Assembly: GCA_023460955.1 (NCBI GenBank)
Contig: JAEWOH010000041.1
Location: 62,001 to 126,000 of the forward strand
Origin: Bacillota bacterium
GTDB lineage: Bacteria > Bacillota > Clostridia > Acetivibrionales > DSM-1351
Direction: 5' to 3'
DNA: 64,000 nucleotides
Positions 1 to 8,060 of this stretch are shown in pieces. Position numbers and translations under genes: made by a program. The notes under the pieces are model-generated. The model worked only from the letters and a program-made list of their open reading frames with translations. It ran no database searches and had not been told where the DNA came from. Each line of letters begins with the position of its first letter. Position 1 is the stretch's first letter.

Positions 1-2
1 TT

Positions 3-1793
3 ATTAAGATTAACGGAAATGTTCAGTCCATAAAAGAAAGACTTCTCAATGAACTCGAAGCACTTTATGATAAAAAATTCGGAGCAAGAGACCTTTTGCC
101 GGTGGAACTGGCCGAAACCATAGCGAGGATATCTCAGGAAATAAACAGGGAGATTTCTGTTCTTATTAACAGAAGAGGCATAGTGGTTGACATAAGCATT
201 GGGGACAGTGCTACTGTGTCCTTTCCACAGATAGATAGCAGGAGAGGAAAATCCAGACTCTCAGCTATAAGGTGTATTCATACACATCCCAGCGGAACGG
301 GAATGCTTTCACAGGTTGACATAAGCACACTTCAGAAGCTTAGATTGGATACCATGCTGGCTATGGGAATAAATGATGGACAGCCTTCCGAAATATATGC
401 GGGATGTCTGACAGCCGAACAGGATGTGGATGTGTATGGACCATTTACTCTAGGCGAGCCGAGGCTTAACTATTTGTTCAAAATCATTGAGGAGTTGGAC
501 GCTTCGGCGAGAGACGATATTCATGATAATGAGGAAGAGGCTGAGAAAGCCATTTTAGTTGGATTGGAAACCAGCCACAGCAGGCTTGAAAATGTATCGC
601 TTAAGGATGCCGAAGACTCACTTGACGAGCTTGAGGAGCTGGCCAGGACCGCGGGAGCAATTGTTGTAGACAAGGTTCTGCAGCGTAAACAGTCGCAGGA
701 TTCCGCTTTTTACGTCGGAAAGGGTAAAATTGAAGAACTCTCGTTGCTGTGCCAGGCAAAGGATGTTCAGCTTCTGATATTTGATGATGAGCTCTCCGGG
801 GCCCAAATTCGCAATATAGAAGACGAGACCCGTGTCAGAGTTGTTGACCGTACTACACTGATACTGGATATTTTCGCCCAGAGAGCTATTTCAAAAGAAG
901 GAAAGCTTCAGGTTGAGCTGGCACAGCTCAAGTATCAGCTGCCCAGATTAATAGGCCTGGGGACAGAGCTCTCCCGTCTTGGAGGAGGTATAGGTACCCG
1001 CGGTCCAGGTGAGAAAAAACTTGAAGTGGACAGAAGACATATCCGTAGAAGGATAACTAATCTTGAAAGGGAACTGGAACAGCTGGAAAAAAGGAGAGAC
1101 TTTCTGCGGAGCACACGAAGCAAAAATAATGTGCCGGTGATAGCAATTGTAGGCTACACCAATGCGGGAAAATCCACACTGATGAACAAGTTGTGCGGAG
1201 CCTCGGTCCTTGTAGAAGACAAATTGTTTGCTACACTCGACCCATCGGCAAGAAAGCTTATACTGGCTGATGGAAGAGAAGCCGTTCTGATTGATACTGT
1301 TGGGTTTATTAGAAAGCTTCCGCATGATTTGATTGAGGCTTTCAAGTCAACCCTTGAGGAAGCGGTGCACGCCGACATGCTCTTGCATGTGGTTGATGCC
1401 TCAAATGAAAATGCTGCAATGCAGATAAGTGTTGTGGAGGGCTTGCTGGAGGAATTGGGGGCAGCAACAAAAAATACAATTCTTGTTCTGAACAAGCAGG
1501 ATCTTGTGGAAGGCGGCAGACGCATAAATTCCATTGGATACCCGGCTGTGTGTGAGATATCTGCTGTAACAGGCCAAGGTATTGATGGCCTCCTTGATAA
1601 AATAACTGAAGGCTTTAAAGACAAATTAAAGGAAATAAACCTCAGTATTCCCTATAATGAAGGTTGGGTTTTACCTTATATCTACAAGTATGGGCAATTG
1701 ATTAATCAGGAGTATCTGGAGCAGGGCATCAGGGTACAGGCTTTGGTGAAAATAGACAAAATTAGCAAACTTGAAGAATTTATCCTTGTATAA
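3..1793 (+). CDS. hflX: GTPase HflX, 5'-partial, with JAMM-like N-terminal domain
   Basis: Ribosome-associated GTPase of the HflX/Obg class, which splits or rescues stalled ribosomes in the cytoplasm. The reading frame is open to the left edge, so the start codon lies outside the window; 596 residues are visible. The HflX domain includes the glycine-rich linker LSRLGGGIGTRGPGE. The G domain follows with P-loop GYTNAGKST, G3 DTVGFIRKLP and G4 NKQD. The roughly 170 residues in front of the HflX domain contain HTHPSGTGMLSQVD, which matches the JAMM/MPN+ pattern HxH-x7-SxxD, with a possible upstream glutamate in NREISVLI. That extension is absent from the short E. coli-type HflX. A weak hairpin (CAGGAT/ATCCTG, about 1824-1842) follows the gene. 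Confidence 0.95.
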   Translation: MKINGNVQSIKERLLNELEALYDKKFGARDLLPVELAETIARISQEINREISVLINRRGIVVDISIGDSATVSFPQIDSRRGKSRLSAIRCIHTHPSGTGMLSQVDISTLQKLRLDTMLAMGINDGQPSEIYAGCLTAEQDVDVYGPFTLGEPRLNYLFKIIEELDASARDDIHDNEEEAEKAILVGLETSHSRLENVSLKDAEDSLDELEELARTAGAIVVDKVLQRKQSQDSAFYVGKGKIEELSLLCQAKDVQLLIFDDELSGAQIRNIEDETRVRVVDRTTLILDIFAQRAISKEGKLQVELAQLKYQLPRLIGLGTELSRLGGGIGTRGPGEKKLEVDRRHIRRRITNLERELEQLEKRRDFLRSTRSKNNVPVIAIVGYTNAGKSTLMNKLCGASVLVEDKLFATLDPSARKLILADGREAVLIDTVGFIRKLPHDLIEAFKSTLEEAVHADMLLHVVDASNENAAMQISVVEGLLEELGAATKNTILVLNKQDLVEGGRRINSIGYPAVCEISAVTGQGIDGLLDKITEGFKDKLKEINLSIPYNEGWVLPYIYKYGQLINQEYLEQGIRVQALVKIDKISKLEEFILV

Positions 1794-1949
1794 AATATCT
1801 AAGTGGGTTATTATATTAGTATCAGGATGTATTAAATCCTGTGCAATGGAAATGATAAGGAATAGTTTAGTAATATGTACATATTATTAATGTATTACTA
1901 TACTATTCCAGTACAACTCAAAAAATCTATCAGGGAAGGGGTTTTGATT

Positions 1950-2378
1950 ATGCTTGTTAGAAACTGCGCAGGTGGTGTTGTCTTTTCCGGAGATAAAGTA
2001 TTTCTTCTCAAAAATGAGAAGGATGAGTGGGTGCTTCCAAAAGGGATTATTAAAAACGGGGATTACCCGGATGAGGTAGCAAGGAGAAGAGTTAAGGAAG
2101 AAGCAGGAATCAGTGCTGAAATTATTTCTACTGCAGGCAATACCAATTATGAGTTCTTTTCAGTAACACGTCAAAGACCGGTCTGTAATAAAATCACATG
2201 GTATATCATGAAGTCCCCCGATGAAAGATTTGAAATTAATAAGGAAGAGAATTTTACTGATGGAGGTTATTTTTCCATAGAGGAAGCTTTAAAGAAAATC
2301 ACCTACAGCCAGGATAGATCCCTGATAAATTGTTCATATTCCAAGTACTGTACATTAGAAGAATCCAACGCCTCATGA
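1950..2378 (+). CDS. Nudix (MutT-type) hydrolase
   Basis: Predicted pyrophosphohydrolase of the Nudix family, 142 residues, cytoplasmic; substrate not predictable. The frame is open from 1875, but GGGAAGGGG at 1933-1941 sits about 9 bases before the ATG at 1950, and the protein then begins MLVRNCAGGVVF, a normal Nudix start. The Nudix box is recognisable around KGIIKNGDYPDEV followed by RRVKEEAGI. Compared with the consensus GX5EX7REUXEEXGU, the first Glu is Asp and the Glu of RE is Arg, while the metal-binding EE pair is kept. A TTG at 1944 is a less likely alternative start. An intrinsic terminator follows at 2444. Confidence 0.85.
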   Translation: MLVRNCAGGVVFSGDKVFLLKNEKDEWVLPKGIIKNGDYPDEVARRRVKEEAGISAEIISTAGNTNYEFFSVTRQRPVCNKITWYIMKSPDERFEINKEENFTDGGYFSIEEALKKITYSQDRSLINCSYSKYCTLEESNAS

Positions 2379-2443
2379 TGGGCTTAGCTATTGATTAAGC
2401 AGTAATCAGTTTAAAAGTTGACAATAATAAAGCATAAAATATT

Positions 2444-2474
2444 ACAGCACTCTCATTCGGGAGTGCTGTTTTGG
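2444..2474 (+). terminator. Intrinsic terminator after the Nudix gene
   Basis: A 9-bp perfect stem, ACAGCACTC (2444-2452) with GAGTGCTGT (2461-2469), is followed by TTTTGG. It lies about 65 bases after the Nudix stop codon. Confidence 0.75.
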
Positions 2475-2605
2475 TTATTAATCTATCACCATAGATAAAT
2501 ATGGGGTATAATAATTTTTATTCAGCATTTATTTTTAGTAATAATCAATTAATTTCTAAAAGATTATTTGAAAATGATGACTAGCTTGCAAAGGAAATAA
2601 AGGAG

Positions 2606-2635
2606 ATGCCGTATTCAACGGCTTTAAGTACTTGA
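2606..2635 (+). CDS. Possible 9-codon leader peptide coupled to yigZ
   Basis: A tiny frame, ATG 2606 to TGA 2633-2635, encodes MPYSTALST. Its stop overlaps the next start as TGATG. AAGGAA (2591-2596) lies 9 bases before its ATG. The following gene has no ribosome binding site of its own within 20 bases, so its translation could depend on reinitiation. The peptide resembles nothing I know; the role is inferred only from the overlap. Confidence 0.35.
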   Translation: MPYSTALST

Positions 2636-3288
2636 TGGTAACAGAATATAAAACAATATTAAATACTGCAACAACTGAATTTGATGAAAAGAAATCAAGG
2701 TTTATCACAAACATAAGACCTATTTCAACTGAAGAAGCCGCCATAGAATTTATAAATGAAATCAGGACAAAGCATTGGAATGCCAGTCATAACGTTTACG
2801 CATATTCACTAAACGGGGAAACACCGATACAGAGGTTCAGTGATGACGGCGAACCATCAGGCACAGCCGGAATGCCGGTACTGGAGGTTGTCAGAAGGAT
2901 GGGAGTGCAAAATCTGGTTATAGTTGTAACCAGATACTTCGGAGGAACGCTGCTGGGAGCGTCAGGGCTTATCCGTGCATACAGCCATGGTGCTTCTATG
3001 GGAATTGAAGCATCCGGAATAATCACAAGAAAGTTATGTACAAATGTTAATATAATGCTGGAGTATACTCTTTTCGGAAGACTTCAGAATATGCTTATGA
3101 CGAATAATAATATAATCAAAGATATACAATACGGACAGGATGTAGAATTGACGGTACTTATAGAAATAGGCGGGGAAGAAGCCTTAATAAGGGACATTAT
3201 AGAGAATACCAATGGAAGAGCAATTATTGAATGCGGAGAAAAAGAATATATAACACTGGACAGTGATGGGAAGCTTATCACGCCTTAA
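2635..3288 (+). CDS. YigZ/IMPACT family protein (UPF0029)
   Basis: Member of the YigZ/YvyE/IMPACT family, 217 residues, soluble. Bacterial members are poorly understood; the eukaryotic homologue IMPACT modulates the Gcn2 pathway. The N-terminal UPF0029 domain carries the family signatures RFSDDGEPSGTAGMPVLEV and VVTRYFGGTLLGASGLIRAY. The last 70 or so residues fit the DUF1949 ferredoxin-like domain. A TTG at 2632 directly precedes the ATG at 2635. No clear ribosome binding site is next to it, and a nine-codon frame upstream overlaps the start by TGATG. Confidence 0.92.
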   Translation: MVTEYKTILNTATTEFDEKKSRFITNIRPISTEEAAIEFINEIRTKHWNASHNVYAYSLNGETPIQRFSDDGEPSGTAGMPVLEVVRRMGVQNLVIVVTRYFGGTLLGASGLIRAYSHGASMGIEASGIITRKLCTNVNIMLEYTLFGRLQNMLMTNNNIIKDIQYGQDVELTVLIEIGGEEALIRDIIENTNGRAIIECGEKEYITLDSDGKLITP

Positions 3289-3454
3289 CTTCCAGTTTAT
3301 ATGGAAATGGACCGGTAGGGTTGGTGCACGAGGTTGATTATTTGAGAAATTACTATTATAATGTTTAGGGATAATTTATTTATTAAAATATATATTTATT
3401 AATAACAGGAAGCTTATTGTTTATATATTATGCAATCAAGTATGGGAGGTATTT

Positions 3455-4204
3455 ATGTCAGGGCATTCTAAATGGGCCAATATTAAGCGTCAAAAGGGAA
3501 TGGCAGATGCAAAAAAAGGTAAGGTATTTACTAAACTCGGAAGAGAGATACAGATTGCCGTTAAAGTGGGCGGAAGCACCGATCCCAATGCCAATTCTAA
3601 ACTGAAGGATGTTATTGCCAAGTGTAAAGCAGCAAATATGCCTAACGATAATATTACAAGAAGTATTAAAAAGGCAGCAGGTGAAGGTGATAGCTCCAAT
3701 TATGAAGAAATAACCTATGAAGGCTACGGCCCCGGCGGAGTAGCTGTTATTGTTGAATGTACAACTGATAACAGAAACAGGACTGCAGGCGACTTAAGAC
3801 ATTACTTTGATAAGTTTGGGGGCAATCTTGGACAGAGTGGTTGCGTTTCCTTTATGTTCAATAAGAAGGGCGTAATCGTAATAGAAAACGACGGAAAAAT
3901 AAGCGAAGATGACCTTATGATGGAAACTCTTGAAGCAGGAGCTGAAGATTTTAAGGCAGACGGAGATGTGTTCGAAATTCTTACCGATCCGGCTGATTTT
4001 TCATCTGTACGCGAGACTCTTGAAAATAAAGGTTATGAGTTTCTTGAAGCAGAAGTGTCAATGCTCCCTACAACTACTACCAAGCTAACAGATCCTGAGC
4101 ATATTAAGTTCATGGACAAGCTGATAGAAAATCTCGAGGACCTTGATGATGTTTCCAATGTATATCACAGTTGGGAACAGGACGAGGAAGAAGACGAAGA
4201 ATAA
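3455..4204 (+). CDS. yebC: YebC/PmpR-TACO1 family protein
   Basis: YebC/TACO1 family protein, 249 residues, full length. Members act as transcription regulators (PmpR) or, as shown more recently for YebC-type proteins, as factors helping ribosomes through proline stretches. The diagnostic start MSGHSKWANIKRQKG is present, followed by KLGREIQIAVKVGG, NMPNDNITRSIKKA and the acidic C-terminus DEEEDEE. ATG 3455 is preceded by GGGAGG at the right distance. A strong terminator follows. Which role applies here cannot be read from sequence. Confidence 0.95.
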   Translation: MSGHSKWANIKRQKGMADAKKGKVFTKLGREIQIAVKVGGSTDPNANSKLKDVIAKCKAANMPNDNITRSIKKAAGEGDSSNYEEITYEGYGPGGVAVIVECTTDNRNRTAGDLRHYFDKFGGNLGQSGCVSFMFNKKGVIVIENDGKISEDDLMMETLEAGAEDFKADGDVFEILTDPADFSSVRETLENKGYEFLEAEVSMLPTTTTKLTDPEHIKFMDKLIENLEDLDDVSNVYHSWEQDEEEDEE

Positions 4205-4216
4205 AAGCTGTTATAT

Positions 4217-4245
4217 AAAAAAAGTCGGCCTTAGCCGACTTTTTT
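4217..4245 (+). terminator. Intrinsic terminator after yebC
   Basis: AAAGTCGGC pairs with GCCGACTTT around the short loop CTTA and is followed by a T run. The A run on its 5' side means it can also end the minus-strand unit converging from 4275. Confidence 0.85.
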
Positions 4246-4274
4246 ACATAACTCTTAAACTATAAAGGTTAAAC

Positions 4275-4505
4275 TTATTTTTCAATTATTTCAAGTCGTC
4301 CTTCATCAACAAATCGCTGGATGCTGGCAACCTTGATATCAAGCTCAGTAGCAATCCTGCTAATGGTTGATTTGGGATGGAGCTTTAGGAAACTCTTTAT
4401 TCTACTGAATTCCAGCTCGGTTTTTTGGCTGCACGTTAAACACAGCCCATCGCTATTGGTATATTGGAAGGTAGCCATACATTCTTTGCATTGTTTTTCA
4501 GCCAT
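4275..4505 (-). CDS. Small zinc-ribbon/HTH protein (YvyF-like)
   Basis: A 76-residue protein with an N-terminal zinc ribbon (CKECMATF, then CLTC) and a C-terminal helix-turn-helix-like segment (STISRIATELDIKVASIQRF, then VDEGRLEI). The layout matches the N-terminal half of YvyF-type proteins encoded in flagellar operons, where the HTH ends in FIREGRL. No flagellar genes are nearby. It is probably the last gene of a minus-strand unit with the ACT-like protein at 4534 and the permease at 4841. Function is unknown; a small nucleic-acid-binding regulator is an inference. Confidence 0.7.
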   Translation of the reverse strand: MAEKQCKECMATFQYTNSDGLCLTCSQKTELEFSRIKSFLKLHPKSTISRIATELDIKVASIQRFVDEGRLEIIEK

Positions 4506-4533
4506 ATATAAAACTCCGATAGTATTTTTGTTT

Positions 4534-4794
4534 TTAATCTGTACATATCTGATTATTTTTGGCTTTTACACCTGGTATTTTGTTGAGATTTTCCTCCAAC
4601 TCAAAGATTTCCTTATCTGATCCGATAAGATGAAGAATGATTAATCCTTCATTTGAACAAAAATCCTCACCTGCATCGTGAATCCCCAATCTGGTTTTTA
4701 TCATACAGCCGGATTTAGTAAGAACATGCTGCAGTTCGGGTACATTATCAATTCTGTTATTGGTCAGAACTGTCATAACATTATAACAAGCCAT
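4534..4794 (-). CDS. ACT-like regulator, TM1266 / iron-only hydrogenase regulator type
   Basis: An 86-residue protein with the pattern of TM1266-type ACT-like proteins, annotated in many Clostridia as putative iron-only hydrogenase system regulators. The N-terminal strand (MTVLTNNRIDNVPELQHVL), the central KTRLGIHD and the C-terminal ending in LNKIPGVKAK match the family. No hydrogenase gene lies in the window, so the family name should not be taken as function. It is 28 bases upstream of the zinc-ribbon gene and 46 bases after the permease gene, so one transcript is likely. Confidence 0.7.
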   Translation of the reverse strand: MACYNVMTVLTNNRIDNVPELQHVLTKSGCMIKTRLGIHDAGEDFCSNEGLIILHLIGSDKEIFELEENLNKIPGVKAKNNQICTD

Positions 4795-4840
4795 AAATTA
4801 ACCTCCCGCTTACATTATTTTTTAGTTTATTATGCAAAAA

Positions 4841-5893
4841 TTAATTTACATTATTTTTGTTCTCTGTAATAGTTGCAGGTATATCAGGATTTTTGACATC
4901 AAGTACATCCAAAATAAAAATGAATATTGGAATACCTATTATTAGACCCCAGATGCCCAGGAGGTATTCTGAAACAATAAGCACAACAAAGGTGTAAAAA
5001 ACCGGTAGTTTTGTTTTCTGTGACATAAGCTTTGGGTTAAGGATATAGCTTTCAAGTGCATGAAGTATAGCAATAAGTACAAGGACGTAGACAATCATTT
5101 TTAAGCCGCCTATAGTAAAAGCTATAATCGATAACGGGATCAGCGATATAATAACCCCGGCTACCGGAACCAAGCCCAGTATAAATATCATGGCGCCCAG
5201 CCCCAATACCTGTGGAAAGTCCAGTACATAAAGCATAATCATTGACAGAATAGTATTTATGAATGAAATAGTAATCTGTGTTTGGATTACTTTACCGAAG
5301 GACTGGAGAAACTTACGTCCGAAAAAGGCCATTTCTTCATAAACGACTTTGATTGTACTATATTGGAAATACGATGTAAATTTCACGATTCTGCTTTTTT
5401 CCAAGATAAAGAACAGGCTTAGAATTAAAGCTATGAATATGTCTATTCCCCATTTTCCTATATGAGTAATTGATCTGATCAGCCCTTCGTAATTATTTGT
5501 GATGTAAGTTGAAATCTTGAATTCCTTAGAAAGTGATATTAAGTAATTCAAGGTATCATTATCATAGGTTCCATTTAAAAATACAATTGCCAGTCGAATA
5601 ATATCATTAACTTCAGAGACTATTTTAGGAATATAAAGGTATAAGACATATATGGCAAGTGTAACAATAGCCAGATAGACCGTAATTATAATGGCTTTTA
5701 ACAGACGTGAATTAAGGTTTTTAGCTCTTTTGAAAACAAAGCTCTGAGCAGTATAGCCCAGATATGCAAAAATAAAAGTAAGTAAAAACATGTTAGCCAT
5801 ACCCCTTAAAAGGTATATGACTACTCCAAAAGCAAGAAGTATAAGTATCCGCCTTGGCATTTGCTTTGTGAAGATGGATTTAAAAGTCGTCAT
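4841..5893 (-). CDS. AI-2E / PerM family membrane protein
   Basis: Integral membrane protein of the AI-2E transporter (PerM, YtvI) superfamily, 350 residues, full length. It shows an N-terminal pair of transmembrane segments (ILILLAFGVVIYLLRGMANM), a third segment, a long amphipathic middle region, and a C-terminal cluster of membrane helices including ILGLVPVAGVIISLIPLSII and the family-typical EYLLGIWGLIIGIPIFIFIL. Members export varied substrates or act in sodium/proton exchange; the substrate is not predictable. First gene of the minus-strand trio. Confidence 0.85.
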   Translation of the reverse strand: MTTFKSIFTKQMPRRILILLAFGVVIYLLRGMANMFLLTFIFAYLGYTAQSFVFKRAKNLNSRLLKAIIITVYLAIVTLAIYVLYLYIPKIVSEVNDIIRLAIVFLNGTYDNDTLNYLISLSKEFKISTYITNNYEGLIRSITHIGKWGIDIFIALILSLFFILEKSRIVKFTSYFQYSTIKVVYEEMAFFGRKFLQSFGKVIQTQITISFINTILSMIMLYVLDFPQVLGLGAMIFILGLVPVAGVIISLIPLSIIAFTIGGLKMIVYVLVLIAILHALESYILNPKLMSQKTKLPVFYTFVVLIVSEYLLGIWGLIIGIPIFIFILDVLDVKNPDIPATITENKNNVN

Positions 5894-6044
5894 AGTTACC
5901 GTTTCCTTGTTTTATTTAAGCAATACATCCGTGTAATGGTTTGCAGAGTAAAAAAGAAGGGAGTGAATGCACTACTTATTACTTCAATTATATAGAAATA
6001 TACAGAACTTATAAAGTGGTTATTTTTATTTGACAAAATTAAAT

Positions 6045-6077
6045 AAAAGGACACCGTCCTGAACGGCATCCTTTTAT
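6045..6077 (-). terminator. Intrinsic terminator after the SASP gene
   Basis: AAAAGGA...CCGT (6045-6056) pairs with ACGG...TCCTTTT (6062-6075) with two mismatches. Read on the minus strand it lies just downstream of the SASP stop codon and ends in a T run. Confidence 0.65.
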
Positions 6078-6110
6078 TATTGCGTCCCTAAGGACCATCA
6101 CCTGCAAATA

Positions 6111-6302
6111 TTACTTATTCATTCCCTGTGAATCTCTAAATGTCTGGAATACTTTCTTAGTGATGTTTCCACCAACTTTACCAGCTTCTCTAGAAGTTAA
6201 ATCACCATTGTAACCTTCTTTGAGGTTAACACCTACCTGAGAAGCTATTTCGTACTTCATGTTCTCAAAACCAGTGTTTCTGTTATTACTTCTACTTGCC
6301 AT
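6111..6302 (-). CDS. Alpha/beta-type small acid-soluble spore protein
   Basis: A 63-residue spore-core protein that coats DNA in dormant spores and protects it from UV and heat. The family signature is clear: a short polar N-terminus rich in Asn/Ser/Arg, then KYEIASQVGVNLKEGYNGDL, TSREAGKVGGNITKK and a basic end. KYEIAS is the expected cleavage site for the germination protease GPR. The frame runs 26 codons further upstream, but AGGAGG (plus-strand 6311-6316) points to the ATG at 6302, and MASRSNNRN is a normal SASP start. A forespore-specific (sigma G) promoter is expected but I did not identify one. Confidence 0.95.
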   Translation of the reverse strand: MASRSNNRNTGFENMKYEIASQVGVNLKEGYNGDLTSREAGKVGGNITKKVFQTFRDSQGMNK

Positions 6303-6465
6303 AATCGCATTCCTCCTTTTAGTATCACCATATTTCACTGTAATCAGTGATTTTTGCTGGTGTACTAATATATTCTGCAATAAGATAAAAATTATTACGG
6401 AAATTTATTACTTTAGGCAAGGATTTTATGGAAATTAGCTTGTTACAAACTCCGGTTAAATGAAT

Positions 6466-6492
6466 AAAGTGGCGTTAACTACCCGCCACTTT
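6466..6492 (-). terminator. Intrinsic terminator after the DUF378 gene
   Basis: A 9-bp perfect stem AAAGTGGCG/CGCCACTTT lies directly downstream of the DUF378 stop codon on the minus strand, followed by the T-rich ATTCATTT. Confidence 0.7.
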
Positions 6493-6499
6493 AGGCTGA

Positions 6500-6718
6500 T
6501 TAATGATTTCTTACAGTTTCGCTTTCTCTGAACAACAGGCTTATACTGTACAAGCCGGCAATACCTACTATTGTAAATATTGTTCTTGTTATAAGTGAAG
6601 CAGTTCCGAATATGGAGGCAACCAGATCATATCTGAATAAGCCGACAGATAACCAGTTTAATGCCCCAATGATAACAAGTACTAATGCAACTCTATCCAA
6701 AGGTGTTCTCATTTTCAC
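6500..6718 (-). CDS. DUF378 family membrane protein (YuzA-like)
   Basis: A 72-residue membrane protein with two predicted transmembrane segments: VALVLVIIGALNWLSVGLF, then TRTIFTIVGIAGLYSISLLF. The GALNWLSVGLF...D core is the hallmark of DUF378. The function is unknown in the family. The GTG at 6718 and the ATG at 6712 are both in frame behind AGGAAAGGAAG, and the spacing favours 6712 slightly. A terminator follows. Confidence 0.85.
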   Translation of the reverse strand: MKMRTPLDRVALVLVIIGALNWLSVGLFRYDLVASIFGTASLITRTIFTIVGIAGLYSISLLFRESETVRNH

Positions 6719-6826
6719 GACTTCCTTTCCTGATAGTTTTGGCTAATTTCTTTTTGAAATTATGCTTGAATATATTATTAATAATGTAGATGTTTTTTAT
6801 TCAAAAAGAATATTTGGATAAAATAA

Positions 6827-6854
6827 CCGCATTTCCTTTTCATCGGAAATGCGG
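6827..6854. other. Isolated 10-bp perfect hairpin in a divergent intergenic region
   Basis: CCGCATTTCC (6827-6836) pairs perfectly with GGAAATGCGG (6845-6854) around an 8-base loop. It lies between two divergent genes (DUF378 on minus, DUF6873 on plus), so it ends neither. Read on the minus strand it is followed by TTATTTT, like a terminator with no gene upstream. The rest of 6719-7014 is AT-rich, with a possible TATAAT-like element near 6940. Confidence 0.5.
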
Positions 6855-7014
6855 TGTATTTAAATAACCGTCTGTTTTCACAGGCAGTTAGTCCTAGAGA
6901 ACAGAAGTTTCTATTAGCTTTGTTATTTATTCCTTAGTATAATATGATAAAGAAAAATTATGTGTGATTACAAAAATTACTAATAAAAACAAATTTGTTC
7001 GGGAGGCTATAAAT

Positions 7015-7767
7015 ATGAGATTGATGACACCTAATCTTCCAGAGAATTCAGTTAAAACAGTTATAATAGACGGAAGAGTTCCCGTCAGCATCATAAGATC
7101 TCTTGAAAAAGAGGGAATAGCCGTTGTTCCTACAGCTCCGCATCCCGATGTTTATACTGCTATAGCCTATCACCCCGATATCATGCTTCATCATATAGGA
7201 GGCAGCATAATTGTGTATGCCCCGAATACTTCACAACGGTTGGTGGACACCTTAAGGGATATGGGTTTTAATTTGGTGAGCGGACATGTCAGACTGGAGG
7301 ACAAGTATCCGGGAACAATAGCTTACAACATAGCCAGAGTTGGGAAATTTGCAATTCATAATACCAAGTTTACCGACACTGTAACAAAAGCTCTTTTGAT
7401 TGAGGAAGGTGTGGAATTTATCCATACCAACCAGGGATATGCTAAGTGCCTTACCTGCATTGTCGATTCAAATAGTATAATTACCTCTGACACAGATATT
7501 TATAAAGCAAGCACTGAGGCAGGCTTGGACTCCCTGCTCATAGATCCCCACGAAGCCATCAGGCTTGAACCGTTTAATATGGGTTTTATAGGAGGAGCTA
7601 CAGGCTTGATAGGAAAAAACAAGCTTGCTGTAGCCGGTAATCTGAGCTTTCACAAAAATTACAAAAAAATATTAGACTTTTTAAGTTTAAAACATGTAGA
7701 CGTGGTTATGCTTAATGATGATAAACCAATTGATATAGGAACTATAATACCTATTGAGCAGGATTGA
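7015..7767 (+). CDS. DUF6873 family protein
   Basis: A 250-residue soluble protein with the look of the clostridial DUF6873 family, which has a guanidino-group-modifying-enzyme-like (GME) fold. Visible segments include HPDIMLHHIGGSIIVYAPN, the Cys pair in GYAKCLTCIVDSNSIITSDT and the glycine-rich GFIGGATGLIGKNKLAVAG. No signal peptide. The frame is open from 6964, but GGGAGG at 7001-7006 with 8-base spacing selects ATG 7015. It stands alone between regions without genes. The biochemical role is unknown; catalytic residues of GME enzymes were not confirmed. Confidence 0.75.
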   Translation: MRLMTPNLPENSVKTVIIDGRVPVSIIRSLEKEGIAVVPTAPHPDVYTAIAYHPDIMLHHIGGSIIVYAPNTSQRLVDTLRDMGFNLVSGHVRLEDKYPGTIAYNIARVGKFAIHNTKFTDTVTKALLIEEGVEFIHTNQGYAKCLTCIVDSNSIITSDTDIYKASTEAGLDSLLIDPHEAIRLEPFNMGFIGGATGLIGKNKLAVAGNLSFHKNYKKILDFLSLKHVDVVMLNDDKPIDIGTIIPIEQD

Positions 7768-8060
7768 CAACAATTTGCTGAAGTCAGGAGAATTAAGGTA
7801 TAAAGCCGCAGGCTCTATTTTAAATTAATATAAAAGGTGTAGTACCTATGAAAATAGCAGCGCATATAATGTAGCATAGTTATAAGAGCCAGTAAAAACG
7901 CTGTTGGGAAATTATGAAAAATAAATTTTTAATAGCAAACACTGAAAAACGCTCACTGCATACAACATTACCAAAGTCATTTGCCATATGAGCTTTCCAT
8001 AACATGGAGAGTATTTGTAATTGACTTAGCATATACTACACACGAAGGGAAGTGAAGTTG
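7768..8060 (+). other. Intergenic region before ytxC
   Basis: No gene seen. GGCTCT (about 7809-7815) and AGAGCC (about 7883-7888) could close a structure of about 80 bases, but the stem is short and the interior is AT-rich. I could not match a riboswitch class and see no convincing sigma-A promoter. Confidence 0.3.

Noticed and set aside
948..1624. Long minus-strand frames inside hflX
   Set aside because: Shadows of the hflX coding frame; no ribosome binding sites or family features.
3417..3605. 62-residue plus frame overlapping the yebC start
   Set aside because: Out of frame with yebC, which has its own GGGAGG and a diagnostic N-terminus.
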